DNA of 64,000 bases from Streptomyces griseomycini (GTDB lineage Bacteria; Actinomycetota; Actinomycetes; Streptomycetales; Streptomycetaceae). The stretch covers positions 1-64,000 of the forward strand of contig NZ_JACHJI010000021.1 of NCBI RefSeq assembly GCF_014203535.1. Reading direction: 5' to 3'. This document shows positions 53,163-63,242 of this stretch, one piece after another. The position numbers and the translations under genes are program-made. The stretch's first letter is position 1. Each line of letters starts with the position of its first letter. A model generated the notes under the pieces. That model was given only the letters and a program-made list of their open reading frames with translations, had not been told where the DNA came from and searched no databases.

Positions 53163-56100
53163 ATGGCCTGGGTCACCGGGATCGTGGACGACGGGCAGGT
53201 CGAGTACCGCCTCACCGGCCATGCCGGCTGCTACGTCCGGCACGACGGCGAAGGCCTCGCCGGGCAGTCCCGACCGGATGTCGGCGACCAGGTCGACTAC
53301 CGCATGGACGCCACCGAGGACGGCACCCTCGTGTGGATCGGCGAAGGCCTCACCGAAGTCGGCCAGATCCCCGGCACGGTCCTCGACGAGGCGGGCAGGC
53401 ATGCCGCACGGGCCCTGGCCAAGGGCGTCCACCCCCTCACCGGTGAGCAGCTGGTGCGTACCGAGCTGCGCGCGCACCCGCGTGCCAAGCTGACCGGCGC
53501 CCGGTTCGTGGCGGCGGTCGAGGCGGCGGCCGAGGCCGCCGGGTGCGAGCCTGCCGATCTGTTCGCCGGCAAGCCCAAGCAGGCGAAGAAGTGGGCGACG
53601 CTCACGCGGATGGTGCACCGGAAGGGCGAGCGGCACCGGCTGCAGATCGATTCCCTGCACCGCCTCGCCCGCGCGGCCGGACTCGCCCTGGAGGACGTCT
53701 ACGACGCCGACGAGCTCGCCGAGGCCCGCGCCCACGAGGGGGAGCGGGTCAGCGTCCGTATCCGTGCCTACGACCTCGTCGCCGACCTGCCCAAGAGCGA
53801 CTCCACCCTGTGGGCACTGCTCGCCGAGCGGCACGAGAAGGAGTTCCGCGCCCTGGTCCACCGGGCCAAGCGGGAGGCCTTCGCCGAGCTGGAGCGGTGG
53901 ATCGGCTACGGCCTGGCGGGCGAGAACGGCGAGCTGCACCGCATCGCCACCGGCGGACTGCTCGGCTGGAGCGTCGAGCACCAGTCCGCCCGCCCGGTCG
54001 ACGACACCCCCGGCGACCCCCACCTGCACGTACACATCGTGATCGTCAACATGGCCCGCTGCGAGGACGGCCGTTGGCGAGCCATCGCCAACGGCGGCAT
54101 GGACCTGCACCGACACGCCAAGGCCTTCGACGCCCTGTTCAAGGCACGCGTGCGGGCGCTGGCCCACGAGCGGTTCGGCGTGCTCCGGACCCGCTCGCCG
54201 CGCACCGGCGCCTGGGAGGTCGAGGGCATCCCCGAGCCGCTGCGCGACCACTACTCCCGCCGCGCCGCCCAGGTCGACGCCCTCGCCGGCGCCGACGCCA
54301 GCCGCGAGGAGAAACTGAGGGTGTCGACCGAGACCCGGCACGCCAAGCACGACACCGGCCTCATCGACCTGCGCGCCACCTGGCGTCGGCGCGCCGAGGA
54401 CCTCGGTCACGACGTCGACGCGATGGTCGCGGCAGCCGCTCCCGGACCGCCCGGCCCCGACGGGCCGCTCGCCGTGGCCGGGCCCGACGGCCCGCGCATC
54501 CCGTCGCCCGAGCGGATCGCCGCCGAGGTGTTCGACCCGCAGCACGGGCTGACCGCGTTCGACAAGGAGTTCAGCAGAGCCCAGCTGCTCGCCCGGGTCG
54601 CGGACGCCTGCCCGCTCGGCCTGGAGGCGAGCGAGCTGGAGGCCCTGGCGGAGCGGGTGCTCGAGGTCGAGGGGTACGCCCAGGCGCTGCCGCCGCGCGG
54701 CTCACAGCTGATGGCGCACACCGAGCGCTACACCACCCGCGACATCATCCGGGCCGAGCAGACCGTCGTGGACCAGGCACGGGTTCGTCACGCCGACGGT
54801 TCCGCCCGCCTGAGCCCGGGCCAGGCGGCGGCCGCCGTCTCCGTGTTCGAGGTGGCCGCCGGGTTCACCCTCGCAGCCGAACAGCGGCGCGTGGTGGAAC
54901 GGCTGCTGACGGCAGGGCACGGCGTGGACGCCGTCGTCGGCGTGGCCGGATCGGGCAAGACGAGCCTGATGGAGGCCTGCCGGATCGGCTGGGACGGAGT
55001 CGGCCTGACGTACGCCGGCGCCTCTCTGTCGGCGGTCGCCGCACAGAACCTGTACGAGGGGTCAGGCATCCCCTCCCGCACCGTCGCCGCCTGGCTGCAG
55101 CGCATCCACGACGGTGACGGGCTCACGGGCATCGACGTCCTGGTCCTGGACGAGGCGGCGATGACCGACGACCGGTCCCTGGCCGCGCTGCTCACCGAAG
55201 CCGCCCGCACCGGCACCAAGGTCATCGCGATCGGCGACCCGCAGCAACTGCAGGCCATCGGCCCCGGCGGCGGCTTCGCCGAGGTGCACCGCCTGGTCGG
55301 CGGCGAGACGCTCGTGGTCAACCGGCGGCAGAAGGACGCGGGTGAGCGGGCCGCGCTGGAGATCTGGCGCACCGGAGCCCGCGAGCAGGCTCTGAACCTG
55401 CTGGCCGACCGTGGCCGCGTCCACGCCACCGACAGCGCCGACGACGCCCGCCGCTCCCTCCTCACCGCCTGGGACGAGGCCCGCGCCCGCTACGGCGACG
55501 TGTACGACATGCTCGAGAACCTGGTGGTGCTGGCGGCCCGCAACCACGATGCCGCTCTGCTGAACGCCGGTGCGCAGGCCCTGCGCCGGGCGGCCGGCGA
55601 ACTCGGCCGCGCCCACCGCTACGCTCTGCCCGGCGGCGACCACCTCACCCTGGCCGTCGGCGACGTCGTCCGGGTGCGCACCAACGACTACCGGTCCCGC
55701 CGCGGCGCCGGCCCCGACATCCTCAACGGCTACCGCGCCGTCGTCACCGACATCGCCGACGACCACCGGGTGCAGATCACCTGGCGGCGCGAGAACGGCG
55801 ACGGCACGACCCGCACCGACCAGGCCTGGCTGACCGTCGATCAGGTCGCTGCCGGGGCCCTCTCCCTAGGCTACGCCATGACCATCGCCGCATCCCAGGG
55901 CCTGACCACCGACACCGCCCTCGTGTACGGGCTGGGCGCGAACGCCTACGCCCTCTACCCCGGCATCACCCGCGCCCGCACGGCCAACCGTCTGTGGCTG
56001 CCCACCGCCGCCCTGGAGGCCCCGGAAACCCGGGCCCGGCTCGGTGAGCCCCACGACGAGACCGAGCTCCTGGAACGCGCCCTGCAGGCATACGCCGCGC

Positions 56101-57089
56101 TGCTGCGCCAGGACCGCGCCGACACCATGGTCGGCGACCGGCTGCGCGCCGCCCCCGAACCGGTCGCCCCGTCGGCGCCCGCGGCCGACGAACCCGCCTT
56201 CCCGGCCTGGAACGACCACGACGCCCGCCCGTACGGAGCACTGCCCGCCGCCCAGCTGGAGGCCCGGCTGGCGAAGACGCTGCGGGCGGCCGCGACCACC
56301 GAGGACGCAGCCGAGGAGCGGACCCGCCGGGCCCGGGAACTGGCGGCCGCCGCGGCGGAGGAGCCCAGCGCCGGTCAGCGCACCGCGCAGGCCGCGGCCG
56401 CCGTCCTCGCAGCGGCCGACCGGCTCGCCGTCCGGGCCCAGCAGGAGGACGGCATGGCGCACCGCGCCGCGGCCACCGCCGCACAGGCCGAGAGCGTCAA
56501 GGAAAAGATCGAGGCGGCCTTCGGCCGCAGTCGGCTTGCCCTGCGGCTGGCCGGCACCTCTCGCGCCGAACAGCAGGCCCTGCTCACCCAGTACACGCGG
56601 CAGCTGGCCGAGGCGCGCGAGGAACAGCAGCGTGCCGAACATGCCGCCGCCGCTGCCCGCCGGCAGGCCTGGCAGACGCTGCGCACCTCCCCGTACGCCG
56701 AGGCCCTCCGCGCCCACGGCGCGCTCAGCGAGGCCCCCGACGATCCGGCGGTCATGCGGCAGCGGTTCGCCGCGATGCACGCCCACCTGCCCACGCTGGC
56801 CGCACAGATCGACACGGCCCGCGCCGAAGCCGCCCAGCAGGCCCGCCTCGAGGCCGTCGCGCTGCACACCAAGGCCCGCGATCTGCGCGAGGCTGCCGAG
56901 CAGCTCCAGGCCGAGCAGCAGGTGCGCCGCCACACCAGCGCCCAGGCCCCACAGCGGCACGCGGCCGACGAGGCGGCCCGCACTGCGGCGCTGCAGCAGG
57001 AGCAGCGACAGAGCGCACTGCGAGCCCGGCAGACCCGTGAACAGGCCGGGCACCGGCAGCCGGGCGACGGTGTCCGTACCGGTATGTGA
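53163..57089 (+). CDS. MobF/TraA-like relaxase-helicase
   Basis: The 1308-residue conjugative relaxase-like protein has DPHLHVHIVIVNM (three-histidine metal motif, HLHVH at 287-291), preceded by YDLVADLPKSDSTLWALL. The helicase part has Walker A GVAGSGKTSLMEA (about 595), IDVLVLDEAAMTD, a GDPQQLQAIGPGGGFAEV motif and later GYAMTIAASQGLT. A long Ala/Glu/Gln-rich coiled tail follows (about 1050-1300). The N-terminus (MAWVTGIVDDGQVEYRLTGHAGCYV) places the His motif unusually far in. ATG 53163 has GGGGAGGGG upstream. It suggests self-transfer ability, though no other tra genes are in view. Confidence 0.9.
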   Translation: MAWVTGIVDDGQVEYRLTGHAGCYVRHDGEGLAGQSRPDVGDQVDYRMDATEDGTLVWIGEGLTEVGQIPGTVLDEAGRHAARALAKGVHPLTGEQLVRTELRAHPRAKLTGARFVAAVEAAAEAAGCEPADLFAGKPKQAKKWATLTRMVHRKGERHRLQIDSLHRLARAAGLALEDVYDADELAEARAHEGERVSVRIRAYDLVADLPKSDSTLWALLAERHEKEFRALVHRAKREAFAELERWIGYGLAGENGELHRIATGGLLGWSVEHQSARPVDDTPGDPHLHVHIVIVNMARCEDGRWRAIANGGMDLHRHAKAFDALFKARVRALAHERFGVLRTRSPRTGAWEVEGIPEPLRDHYSRRAAQVDALAGADASREEKLRVSTETRHAKHDTGLIDLRATWRRRAEDLGHDVDAMVAAAAPGPPGPDGPLAVAGPDGPRIPSPERIAAEVFDPQHGLTAFDKEFSRAQLLARVADACPLGLEASELEALAERVLEVEGYAQALPPRGSQLMAHTERYTTRDIIRAEQTVVDQARVRHADGSARLSPGQAAAAVSVFEVAAGFTLAAEQRRVVERLLTAGHGVDAVVGVAGSGKTSLMEACRIGWDGVGLTYAGASLSAVAAQNLYEGSGIPSRTVAAWLQRIHDGDGLTGIDVLVLDEAAMTDDRSLAALLTEAARTGTKVIAIGDPQQLQAIGPGGGFAEVHRLVGGETLVVNRRQKDAGERAALEIWRTGAREQALNLLADRGRVHATDSADDARRSLLTAWDEARARYGDVYDMLENLVVLAARNHDAALLNAGAQALRRAAGELGRAHRYALPGGDHLTLAVGDVVRVRTNDYRSRRGAGPDILNGYRAVVTDIADDHRVQITWRRENGDGTTRTDQAWLTVDQVAAGALSLGYAMTIAASQGLTTDTALVYGLGANAYALYPGITRARTANRLWLPTAALEAPETRARLGEPHDETELLERALQAYAALLRQDRADTMVGDRLRAAPEPVAPSAPAADEPAFPAWNDHDARPYGALPAAQLEARLAKTLRAAATTEDAAEERTRRARELAAAAAEEPSAGQRTAQAAAAVLAAADRLAVRAQQEDGMAHRAAATAAQAESVKEKIEAAFGRSRLALRLAGTSRAEQQALLTQYTRQLAEAREEQQRAEHAAAAARRQAWQTLRTSPYAEALRAHGALSEAPDDPAVMRQRFAAMHAHLPTLAAQIDTARAEAAQQARLEAVALHTKARDLREAAEQLQAEQQVRRHTSAQAPQRHAADEAARTAALQQEQRQSALRARQTREQAGHRQPGDGVRTGM

Positions 57090-57170
57090 CCTAAGGCCGA
57101 ACAGGCTCAGAGCCCCGCGTCCGAGGGTCCGGCGAAGACCAGGGAGACCACGTCGGGCGCGACTGGTTCG

Positions 57171-59101
57171 GGAGCCATCCCCGCGGGCGCGGGGAGCAGT
57201 ACCGGTGGGACATCAACCAGACCGGTTGGGCGGGACCATCCCCGCGGGTGCGGGAGCAGACCGGCCTGTACCCGCCCGGCGGACTGCGGCAGGGGCCATC
57301 CCTGCGGGTGCGGGGAGCAGTTCCTCGCCCACCCCGAGCACGTGCTGGGCACGGGACCATCCCCGCGGGCGCGGGGAGCAGGGCACGAAGGCCGAGGACA
57401 CACAGAAGGCGTTGGGACCATCCCCGCGGGTGAGGGGAGCAGGCCGGGGGCCGCGCCGCCGGTGTTGTTGACGTGGGACCATCCCCGCGAGCGCGGGGAG
57501 CAGTGACACACGGCTACGGACGGCACGGTGACGCAGGGACCATCCCCGCGGGTGCGGGGAGCAGGGGGGCACGCTCAGCGAGTCGACGCGCCGTTGGGGA
57601 CCATCCCCGCGGGTGCGGGGAGCAGAGCACGAAGGCCTCTCAGAAGGTGCTTGCGGACCACAAGGGACAGGGACTATCCCCGCGGGTGCGGGGAGCAGGC
57701 GTCGCCTTCGAGGTGGCGCCCTCGCGTATCGGGACCATCCCCGCGGGTGCGGGGAGCAGCTCGCCGCCCTCGCGGACGGCTCCTGCCGCTGGGGACCATC
57801 CCCGCGGGTGCGGGGAGCAGCGGGTTGCTCACGGGCTCGGCTCCTGGTCGTCGGGACCATCCCCGCGGGTGCGGGGAGCAGGCGTCGCCTTCGAGGTGGC
57901 GCCCTCGCGTATCGGGACCATCCCCGCGGGTGCGGGGAGCAGGTGCAGCTTGGCGAGGCCATGGCCGACCCGCAGGGACCATCCCCGCGGGTGCGGGGAG
58001 CAGCGGACCGGACCAACGGCGACACCGGTCGACGCGGGACCATCCCCGCGGGTGCGGGGAGCAGGATGCGCTCGAGCTCGATCGCGATTGCGGCCGGGGA
58101 CCATCCCCGCGGGTGCGGGGAGCAGAGCCGGAGCCCCATCCTCAGCAGCGGGCCGTAGGGACCATCCCCGCGGGTGCGGGGAGCAGGAACTGCGCCTCGG
58201 TCAGCAGTTGGCCGACGATGGACCATCCCCGCGGGTGCGGGGAGCAGAGCCGGACACCCGCGAGGTCGACTCCGGCCTCGGGACCATCCCCGCGGGTGCG
58301 GGGAGCAGCCGCTCCGGAGGGCTCTTCCTCAGGCATCGACGGGACCATCCCCGCGGGTGCGGGGAGCAGCTCCTGTCACCACGCCGGTACTCTCTGCAAG
58401 CGGGACCATCCCCGCGGGTGCGGGGAGCAGTCGGGTCCCGCTGTGTGCTCGGGGGAGATCCTGGGACCATCCCCGCGGGTGCGGGGAGCAGTGCACGCTC
58501 ACGATGGACAACAACGACGGCGCGGGACCATCCCCGCGGGTGCGGGGAGCAGCTCGTGCCGGTGCTGCCGACGATCGCGGACGCGGGACCATCCCCGCGG
58601 GTGCGGGGAGCAGAGGTAGTCGGAGTTCGCGTCGAACCAGTTGACGGGACCATCCCCGCGGGTGCGGGGAGCAGACCGCGACCCCAAGCTCGGGGCGGCT
58701 CTCCTGGGGACCATCCCCGCGGGTGCGGGGAGCAGGCCGAGCACACCCGCGACACCGGACACGAACGGGGACCATCCCCGCGGGTGCGGGGAGCAGACGT
58801 CCTGAGTTCCTCCTCGCTGTAGAAGGAGGGGACCATCCCCGCGGGTGCGGGGAGCAGTCGTACACCACCGTCGTGAACCCGGCACCCTCGGGACCATCCC
58901 CGCGGGTGCGGGGAGCAGCGACGAGGGGTCTCCGTTGGGTCGGTCATGGCGGGACCATCCCCGCGGGTGCGGGGAGCAGCGCCCGTCAGCCTGTTGCGGC
59001 CCCGGCCACTGGGGACCATCCCCGCGGGTGCGGGGAGCAGCCGACTCAGGGGGTCGCGGCCGGGATCGCGACGGGACCATCCCCGCGGGTGCGGGGAGCA
59101 G
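57171..59101 (-). CRISPR. Type I-E CRISPR array, 32 repeats
   Basis: There are 32 repeats of 29 bp (one 28 bp) with 61-bp periodicity from 57171 to 59101. The minus-strand repeat begins CTGCTCCCCG and ends GGGGATGGTCCC, with the CCCCGC...GCGGGG hairpin of I-E repeats. The low-coordinate repeats (57171-57503) carry substitutions and one deletion, marking the leader-distal end; the leader lies at 59.1 kb next to cas2. Spacers are 32 nt except a 44-nt one at 57626-57669. Spacer 57699-57730 is identical to 57882-57913. Transcription is therefore minus strand, like the cas genes. Confidence 0.98.
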
Positions 59102-59193
59102 ACTGGGTGACCTGCGGCTTTACTGGCGCTGGGGGTCGTTTCCGAGTACTTTCTTCGGTTCCGGCAAATAGGGCATAAGTGGCTCGATGTGTA
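59102..59193 (-). promoter_or_regulatory. CRISPR leader
   Basis: The 92 bases between the cas2 stop and the first intact repeat are A/T-richer than the surroundings (for example GAAAGTACTCGG on the minus strand) and precede the conserved repeat side. They presumably hold the pre-crRNA promoter and the integration site. Confidence 0.6.
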
Positions 59194-59556
59194 TCAGCCC
59201 CTCCCGAAGCGTCGGCGTTTGGCGGCCCTGCTCCAGCCAGGTGGTGGACCGTTCTGGGGAGTTGGGCCGGGAGCGGGTGCGTTCGGGTCGGGGCGGCGGA
59301 TCAGGGTGACGCCCTCGTGGTCGGTCGGGTGCCAGGCGTGGTCGTGGGTACGGAAGGTGAAGCCCTGCTCGTTGTTCGTGGTGTGGGCCAGCAGGGCGCG
59401 GCCCTGTCCCGCGTACTGCTGGACCTCTTCCCAGAGCACGTCGCGGATCCGGGCCGAGGGGTTGCCCACGAACACGCCTGCGGAGATCTCCAGCAGCCAG
59501 CGCGTGAGGAAGCCGCGCAGGCCGGCCGGGCAGTTGGTGAGGACGATGACGGTCAC
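59194..59556 (-). CDS. cas2: CRISPR-associated protein Cas2e
   Basis: The 120-residue protein starts MTVIVLTNCPAGLRGFLTRWLLEISAGVFVGNPSARIRDVLWEEVQQYAGQGRALLAHTTNNEQGFTFRTH, typical of the type I-E Cas2. It forms the spacer-integration complex with Cas1. GTG 59556 overlaps the cas1 stop (GTGA). The tail is Pro/Arg-rich and variable. Confidence 0.95.
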   Translation of the reverse strand: MTVIVLTNCPAGLRGFLTRWLLEISAGVFVGNPSARIRDVLWEEVQQYAGQGRALLAHTTNNEQGFTFRTHDHAWHPTDHEGVTLIRRPDPNAPAPGPTPQNGPPPGWSRAAKRRRFGRG

Positions 59557-60521
59557 CAGAGCGCATCCCCGTAGTCGTCGGGTCCGTCGTGGTTGACGCC
59601 GGAGGCGACCTGGTGGCCGCCGTCGCTGTGGAGCGTGACGACGTCCCGGTCGTCGCCGGGGTCGGTGGGGCCGGCCGTTTCCGGGAGCAGGAGGCGTTTG
59701 ATGTCGTCGACGCATCGGTTCAGCAGGGACGTTTCGTTGATGCGATCCCGCAGTGCGCGGCGGGTGCGGGGGCCGACGTCCTCCTCGTCCTGTGCGGCCA
59801 CGTCGAAGGCGAGCGGGATGCCGATCTCCGTCTTGTAGAGGTCGGCGACGTCCAGGACGAAGGACAGTTCGTGGCCGGAGTGGACGAAACCGAGGGCCGG
59901 GCTGCATCCCAGGGAGGTGACGACGGCATGGGCGATGCCGTACATGCACTGGGCGGCGGCGGTGACGGCCTGGTTGACGGCGTCACCGTCGGCGAAGTCG
60001 CCGGGGGTGTAGCGGCGGCCCCGCCAGGGGACGCCGGTGCGGGCGGCCTCGGCTCGGTAACAGTCCTTGACGCGTCTTCCTTCGCGGCCGAGGAGTTCGT
60101 GCCGGGTGAGGCCGGCGGGGTCCTCGTCCGGGAAGCGCAGTTGGTACATCTTCCGTGCCATGGCGAGGCGGCTGCGTGGGTTGGCCCACTGCCGGGCCTG
60201 GGCCTCCATGAGGGCGGAGGAGCGGCTGAGGGCGCGGCCGGACGCGTAGTAGCGCACGCCGTGTTCACCGACCCAGCAGACCGCCGCGCCGGTCTCGCCC
60301 AGCACGCTCATGGCCTGGTGGGTGACGCGTGTGCCGGGGCCGAGGAGCAGGGTGCCGATGGTCGCCGACGGGATGTGGGTGGTGCCTTCCGCGTCCTGGG
60401 CGGTGATGGCGTTGGCGTCGCGGTGGACCGTGCAGCGTTCCAGGTAGACGAAGGAGAGGCGTTCGTCGGTGCGGGTGAGCTGTCTTGGGGTGAGCGCCGG
60501 GCGTCGGGAGACCGTGCTCAT
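59553..60521 (-). CDS. cas1: CRISPR-associated integrase Cas1e
   Basis: The 322-residue Cas1 has LSFVYLERCTVHRDANAITAQD, the beta-strand start of Cas1e, then AVCWVGEHGVRYYASG. The metal site includes LGFVHSGHELSFVLDVADLYK (His and Asp). It integrates new spacers. It overlaps cas6e upstream and cas2 downstream by 4 bases each, so translation is coupled throughout. Confidence 0.97.
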   Translation of the reverse strand: MSTVSRRPALTPRQLTRTDERLSFVYLERCTVHRDANAITAQDAEGTTHIPSATIGTLLLGPGTRVTHQAMSVLGETGAAVCWVGEHGVRYYASGRALSRSSALMEAQARQWANPRSRLAMARKMYQLRFPDEDPAGLTRHELLGREGRRVKDCYRAEAARTGVPWRGRRYTPGDFADGDAVNQAVTAAAQCMYGIAHAVVTSLGCSPALGFVHSGHELSFVLDVADLYKTEIGIPLAFDVAAQDEEDVGPRTRRALRDRINETSLLNRCVDDIKRLLLPETAGPTDPGDDRDVVTLHSDGGHQVASGVNHDGPDDYGDALW

Positions 60522-61306
60522 GGTGCTTGCCGGGTGGGCTGGGTGAGGGGTGCCAGGGTGAGGAGGCCGCAGCCGTAGGCGCGGGCCCGGCCGACGCCCT
60601 GGGTGAGGGTGCGGCGCAGGGCGTCGGGGTCGGTGACCTCCAGCCGTCCTTCGAAGGTGACGGTGACGACGGTGACCGGTTTGTCCCGACGGCCGCCGGA
60701 GCTGCGGGACTTGTCGAAGGAGAGGGACCGCGTGTCCTGTACGGCCAGCTCGTACCGGTCGCCGGGGTGGGGGCGCTTGTGGTGGGTGGTGCCCTCGGGC
60801 AGGAGCCGCCGGTCCGCCGGCTTCTCGCAGACGCGGAAGCCGAGGCGTTTCTGGCGTTCCTCGTCGAGGAGCCAGCCCATCTGGTGGACGGGCGTGAGGT
60901 GAGCGGTGAGCTTGCGGGGTTCGCCCTCCTTGCGGCGGACGGTGTGCACGGGGTTCGCGGTCAGGCGGAACGCCCAGCGGTCGCCGGCGGTCAGCCGGTC
61001 GAGGAGCGGGGCGTAGGGCCGGGTCTGCCAGCCGGGGTTCTCGGGGCCGGCGACGGCGGGCCATCCGGCCTGCTCGACCAGGTGCGTCAGGTCGGGACGG
61101 TCGGGGCTGACGATGTACAGCAGCACCTCGGCGCGGGCCCGCTGGTCCAGCCGCCACAGCACGCGCGGTGCGCCCGGCACCGGGCTGTCGGAGGGCAGGA
61201 TGTGCGGGAAGGACGACATGACGGCCGCGTGCATGGCCTGGGGCGAGGACAGGAGGCGTCGGGCGCCGGGCCGTGCGGTGTTGACGCGGAAGCGGGAGAT
61301 GAACAT
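60518..61306 (-). CDS. cas6e: Cas6e (CasE) pre-crRNA endonuclease
   Basis: The 262-residue protein begins MFISRFRVNTARPGARRLLSSPQAMHAAVMSSFP, where the histidine in QAMHAAV corresponds to the catalytic region of Cas6e. It continues with RVLWRLDQRARAEVLLYIVSPDRPDL and AYGCGLLTLAP at the end (G-rich RNA-binding loop). It cuts the repeat hairpin and stays in Cascade. Overlaps cas5e and cas1. Confidence 0.95.
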   Translation of the reverse strand: MFISRFRVNTARPGARRLLSSPQAMHAAVMSSFPHILPSDSPVPGAPRVLWRLDQRARAEVLLYIVSPDRPDLTHLVEQAGWPAVAGPENPGWQTRPYAPLLDRLTAGDRWAFRLTANPVHTVRRKEGEPRKLTAHLTPVHQMGWLLDEERQKRLGFRVCEKPADRRLLPEGTTHHKRPHPGDRYELAVQDTRSLSFDKSRSSGGRRDKPVTVVTVTFEGRLEVTDPDALRRTLTQGVGRARAYGCGLLTLAPLTQPTRQAP

Positions 61307-62049
61307 CAGGCGCTCTCATCCTCCAGAGCGTCGAGGGCGGCGAACGGTTCGTGCGCGTCCTGCGCACGGCTGCCGCCCGCCGGGATCGGCGTGGGCACGG
61401 GGACGGTGACGACGGTACGCAGCGCGTGCCGCCGGTGGGCGGCGTCGAAGCTGATCGGCTGGTCGCGCAGGACGTCTGCTGCCCCGGCGGACTCGTCGGC
61501 GGCCGTCTCCCGCAGCACGGTCAGGTTCTGCGGGGTCCGGTGGCGTCTGCGGTACCAGACGGAGGCCTGCCACGGCACGCTCACCAGTACGTCCTCGAGG
61601 CGTGCGTCCTCGTACAGTCCGAGGTCGACCGGTTCGGAGGGCGGGCACGAGCGCCGCCCCAGGTAGGGCGGGTACGCCGGAGCGCGCAGGGCGTCGTGCA
61701 GGCCGGTGAGCAGAGTGTGGTCGCCCTCGACGGCGGCGACGAAGACGGCGTCGGCGAGGTAGAACCGCTCGGACAGCGGCATGGACGCGCCGGTGACGCC
61801 GTGGTGGGCGGTGTGGAAGTCCCGGACGCGGGTGCCGGACTGGTCGATGCGGACGCCGAACCGGAGCGCCGCCAGGGGGGCGAGGCGCGCGTCGTCGCCG
61901 CGTTCGATGCCGGACGCCGAAGCGAGCAGGCCGATGACACCGCTCTTGGTCGGGGCGGATTCGGTGGTGCGGCGGGTGAAGCGGGAGGAGGCCCCCCAGG
62001 ACTGCAGGGGGCCTGCCAGGCGGAGGGCGAGCACGCTGGTGCGGCTCAT
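61306..62049 (-). CDS. cas5e: Cas5e (CasD)
   Basis: The 247-residue protein starts VLALRLAGPLQSWGASSRFTRRTTESAPTKSGVIGLLASASGIERGD, a textbook Cas5 N-terminus, followed by DFHTAHHGVTG and YLADAVFVAAVEGD. It caps the 5' handle of the crRNA in Cascade. Stop and start overlap its neighbours by 3-4 bases. Confidence 0.96.
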   Translation of the reverse strand: MSRTSVLALRLAGPLQSWGASSRFTRRTTESAPTKSGVIGLLASASGIERGDDARLAPLAALRFGVRIDQSGTRVRDFHTAHHGVTGASMPLSERFYLADAVFVAAVEGDHTLLTGLHDALRAPAYPPYLGRRSCPPSEPVDLGLYEDARLEDVLVSVPWQASVWYRRRHRTPQNLTVLRETAADESAGAADVLRDQPISFDAAHRRHALRTVVTVPVPTPIPAGGSRAQDAHEPFAALDALEDESA

Positions 62050-63242
62050 GCGGGCTTCTCCAGGCGTTCCGTGACGGCCTGGCCGACGGCGGCGGCGAGT
62101 TCGCGCAGCGTGCCGGTCTCGGTGCCGAGTTCGGCGAGCTTCTGCGTGGCGGGGCCGACGCGCAGGACCCAGGTGAGGGTGGTCTCGGGGTCGCCGTAGG
62201 CGCGTTCGACGTCGGAGGCGTAGGCGGCGAGCCGGTCGGCGGCCTCGCGCAGGTGTCCGCCGCCGTCGCTGCGGACCGGGTCCTCGAAGGCGGCGACGCA
62301 GCTGATCGGCCGGGTGGTGCGGAGCTTGACGACGACGGCGTCGGGCTCGGTGTGGTGACCGAAGGTGTTGATCTTGCCGGTGGGGAGGGAGGCGACGAAG
62401 GCGTGCACGAACGCCTCGACGGCGCGACGCACGGGCTCGGTGCGCGGTTCGTCGTCGCGCAGGCCCTGGCCGAGGTTGGCGGCGAGCTGGTGCACGCCGA
62501 GGGCGGCGTAGCGGTAAAGGGTGGCGGAGTTGAAGTCGACGGTGCCGATCATTCCGGCGCCGGTCTCCTCGTCCGTGTTCTCGTCGTCGACGGCGGTGTA
62601 GTAGTCGGACTCGTTGTCGACCCGGTGGACGCTGAGGGCGTGCGCGACCTGCACGGCGGCGTCGACGTTGATGTCGGCGACGTCGGCGACCATGCGTCCG
62701 AAGAGGGCGATGTCCACGGAGTGACGGGTGTCCGCGAGCTCCTTGGCGCGGGCCTTGTTCTCCTTGGTCTTCAGGAACGCCGTGATGTCGGCGGCGCCGT
62801 CGAGGGCGAGGCGGGCCAGGCCGTCGAGCTGCCGGGAGCTGAGGAAGACCAGGTACTTGCTTTCGGGGGCGGGGGTGGGGCTGCCGTCCTTCTTCGCCTG
62901 GTCGGCCTTCCGCTTGGGAACCTCGGTCTTGAAGCCCGCGGCCTTGACCGTCTCGTCGGCGAGGTTCAGTGCCGTCTCCCGTTCGACGGACGGGTCGAGC
63001 CCGGCGATCCGGTCCGCCAGGAGTTCCACCACCTTCTTGGTCCGCACGCCCAGCTCGGCGGGGTCGAGCAGGTGCTCGTCACGGAAGTAGGTGCGGATGG
63101 CCCGCTTCCACGCCTGGCTGGAGACACGGGCGCGGGGGACTCCGCCGTAGACGGCCGTCTTGGGCGCGCCCGTGTCGTCCCGGTTGAGGTTGCTGGGCGG
63201 GACGGTCTGCAGGGCGTGCACGTCCAGGAAGATGCGGTTCAC
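62046..63242 (-). CDS. cas7e: Cas7e (CasC), Cascade backbone
   Basis: The 398-residue protein starts NRIFLDVHALQTVPPSNLNRDDTGAPKTAVYGGVPRARVSSQAWKRAIRTYFRDEHLL, the standard Cas7e opening. Its middle has IALFGRMVADVADINVDAAVQVAHALSVHRVDNESDYYTAVDD. About six copies coat the crRNA. GTG 63242 overlaps the cse2 stop; the open frame upstream is not family sequence. Confidence 0.96.
   Translation of the reverse strand: MNRIFLDVHALQTVPPSNLNRDDTGAPKTAVYGGVPRARVSSQAWKRAIRTYFRDEHLLDPAELGVRTKKVVELLADRIAGLDPSVERETALNLADETVKAAGFKTEVPKRKADQAKKDGSPTPAPESKYLVFLSSRQLDGLARLALDGAADITAFLKTKENKARAKELADTRHSVDIALFGRMVADVADINVDAAVQVAHALSVHRVDNESDYYTAVDDENTDEETGAGMIGTVDFNSATLYRYAALGVHQLAANLGQGLRDDEPRTEPVRRAVEAFVHAFVASLPTGKINTFGHHTEPDAVVVKLRTTRPISCVAAFEDPVRSDGGGHLREAADRLAAYASDVERAYGDPETTLTWVLRVGPATQKLAELGTETGTLRELAAAVGQAVTERLEKPA

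Noticed and set aside
57213..59171. Long repetitive open frames (PSPRVRGAG and GTIPAGAGS-type repeats, both strands)
   Set aside because: They are translations of the CRISPR repeats and spacers; the 61-bp periodicity and Arg/Gly/Pro composition explain them fully.
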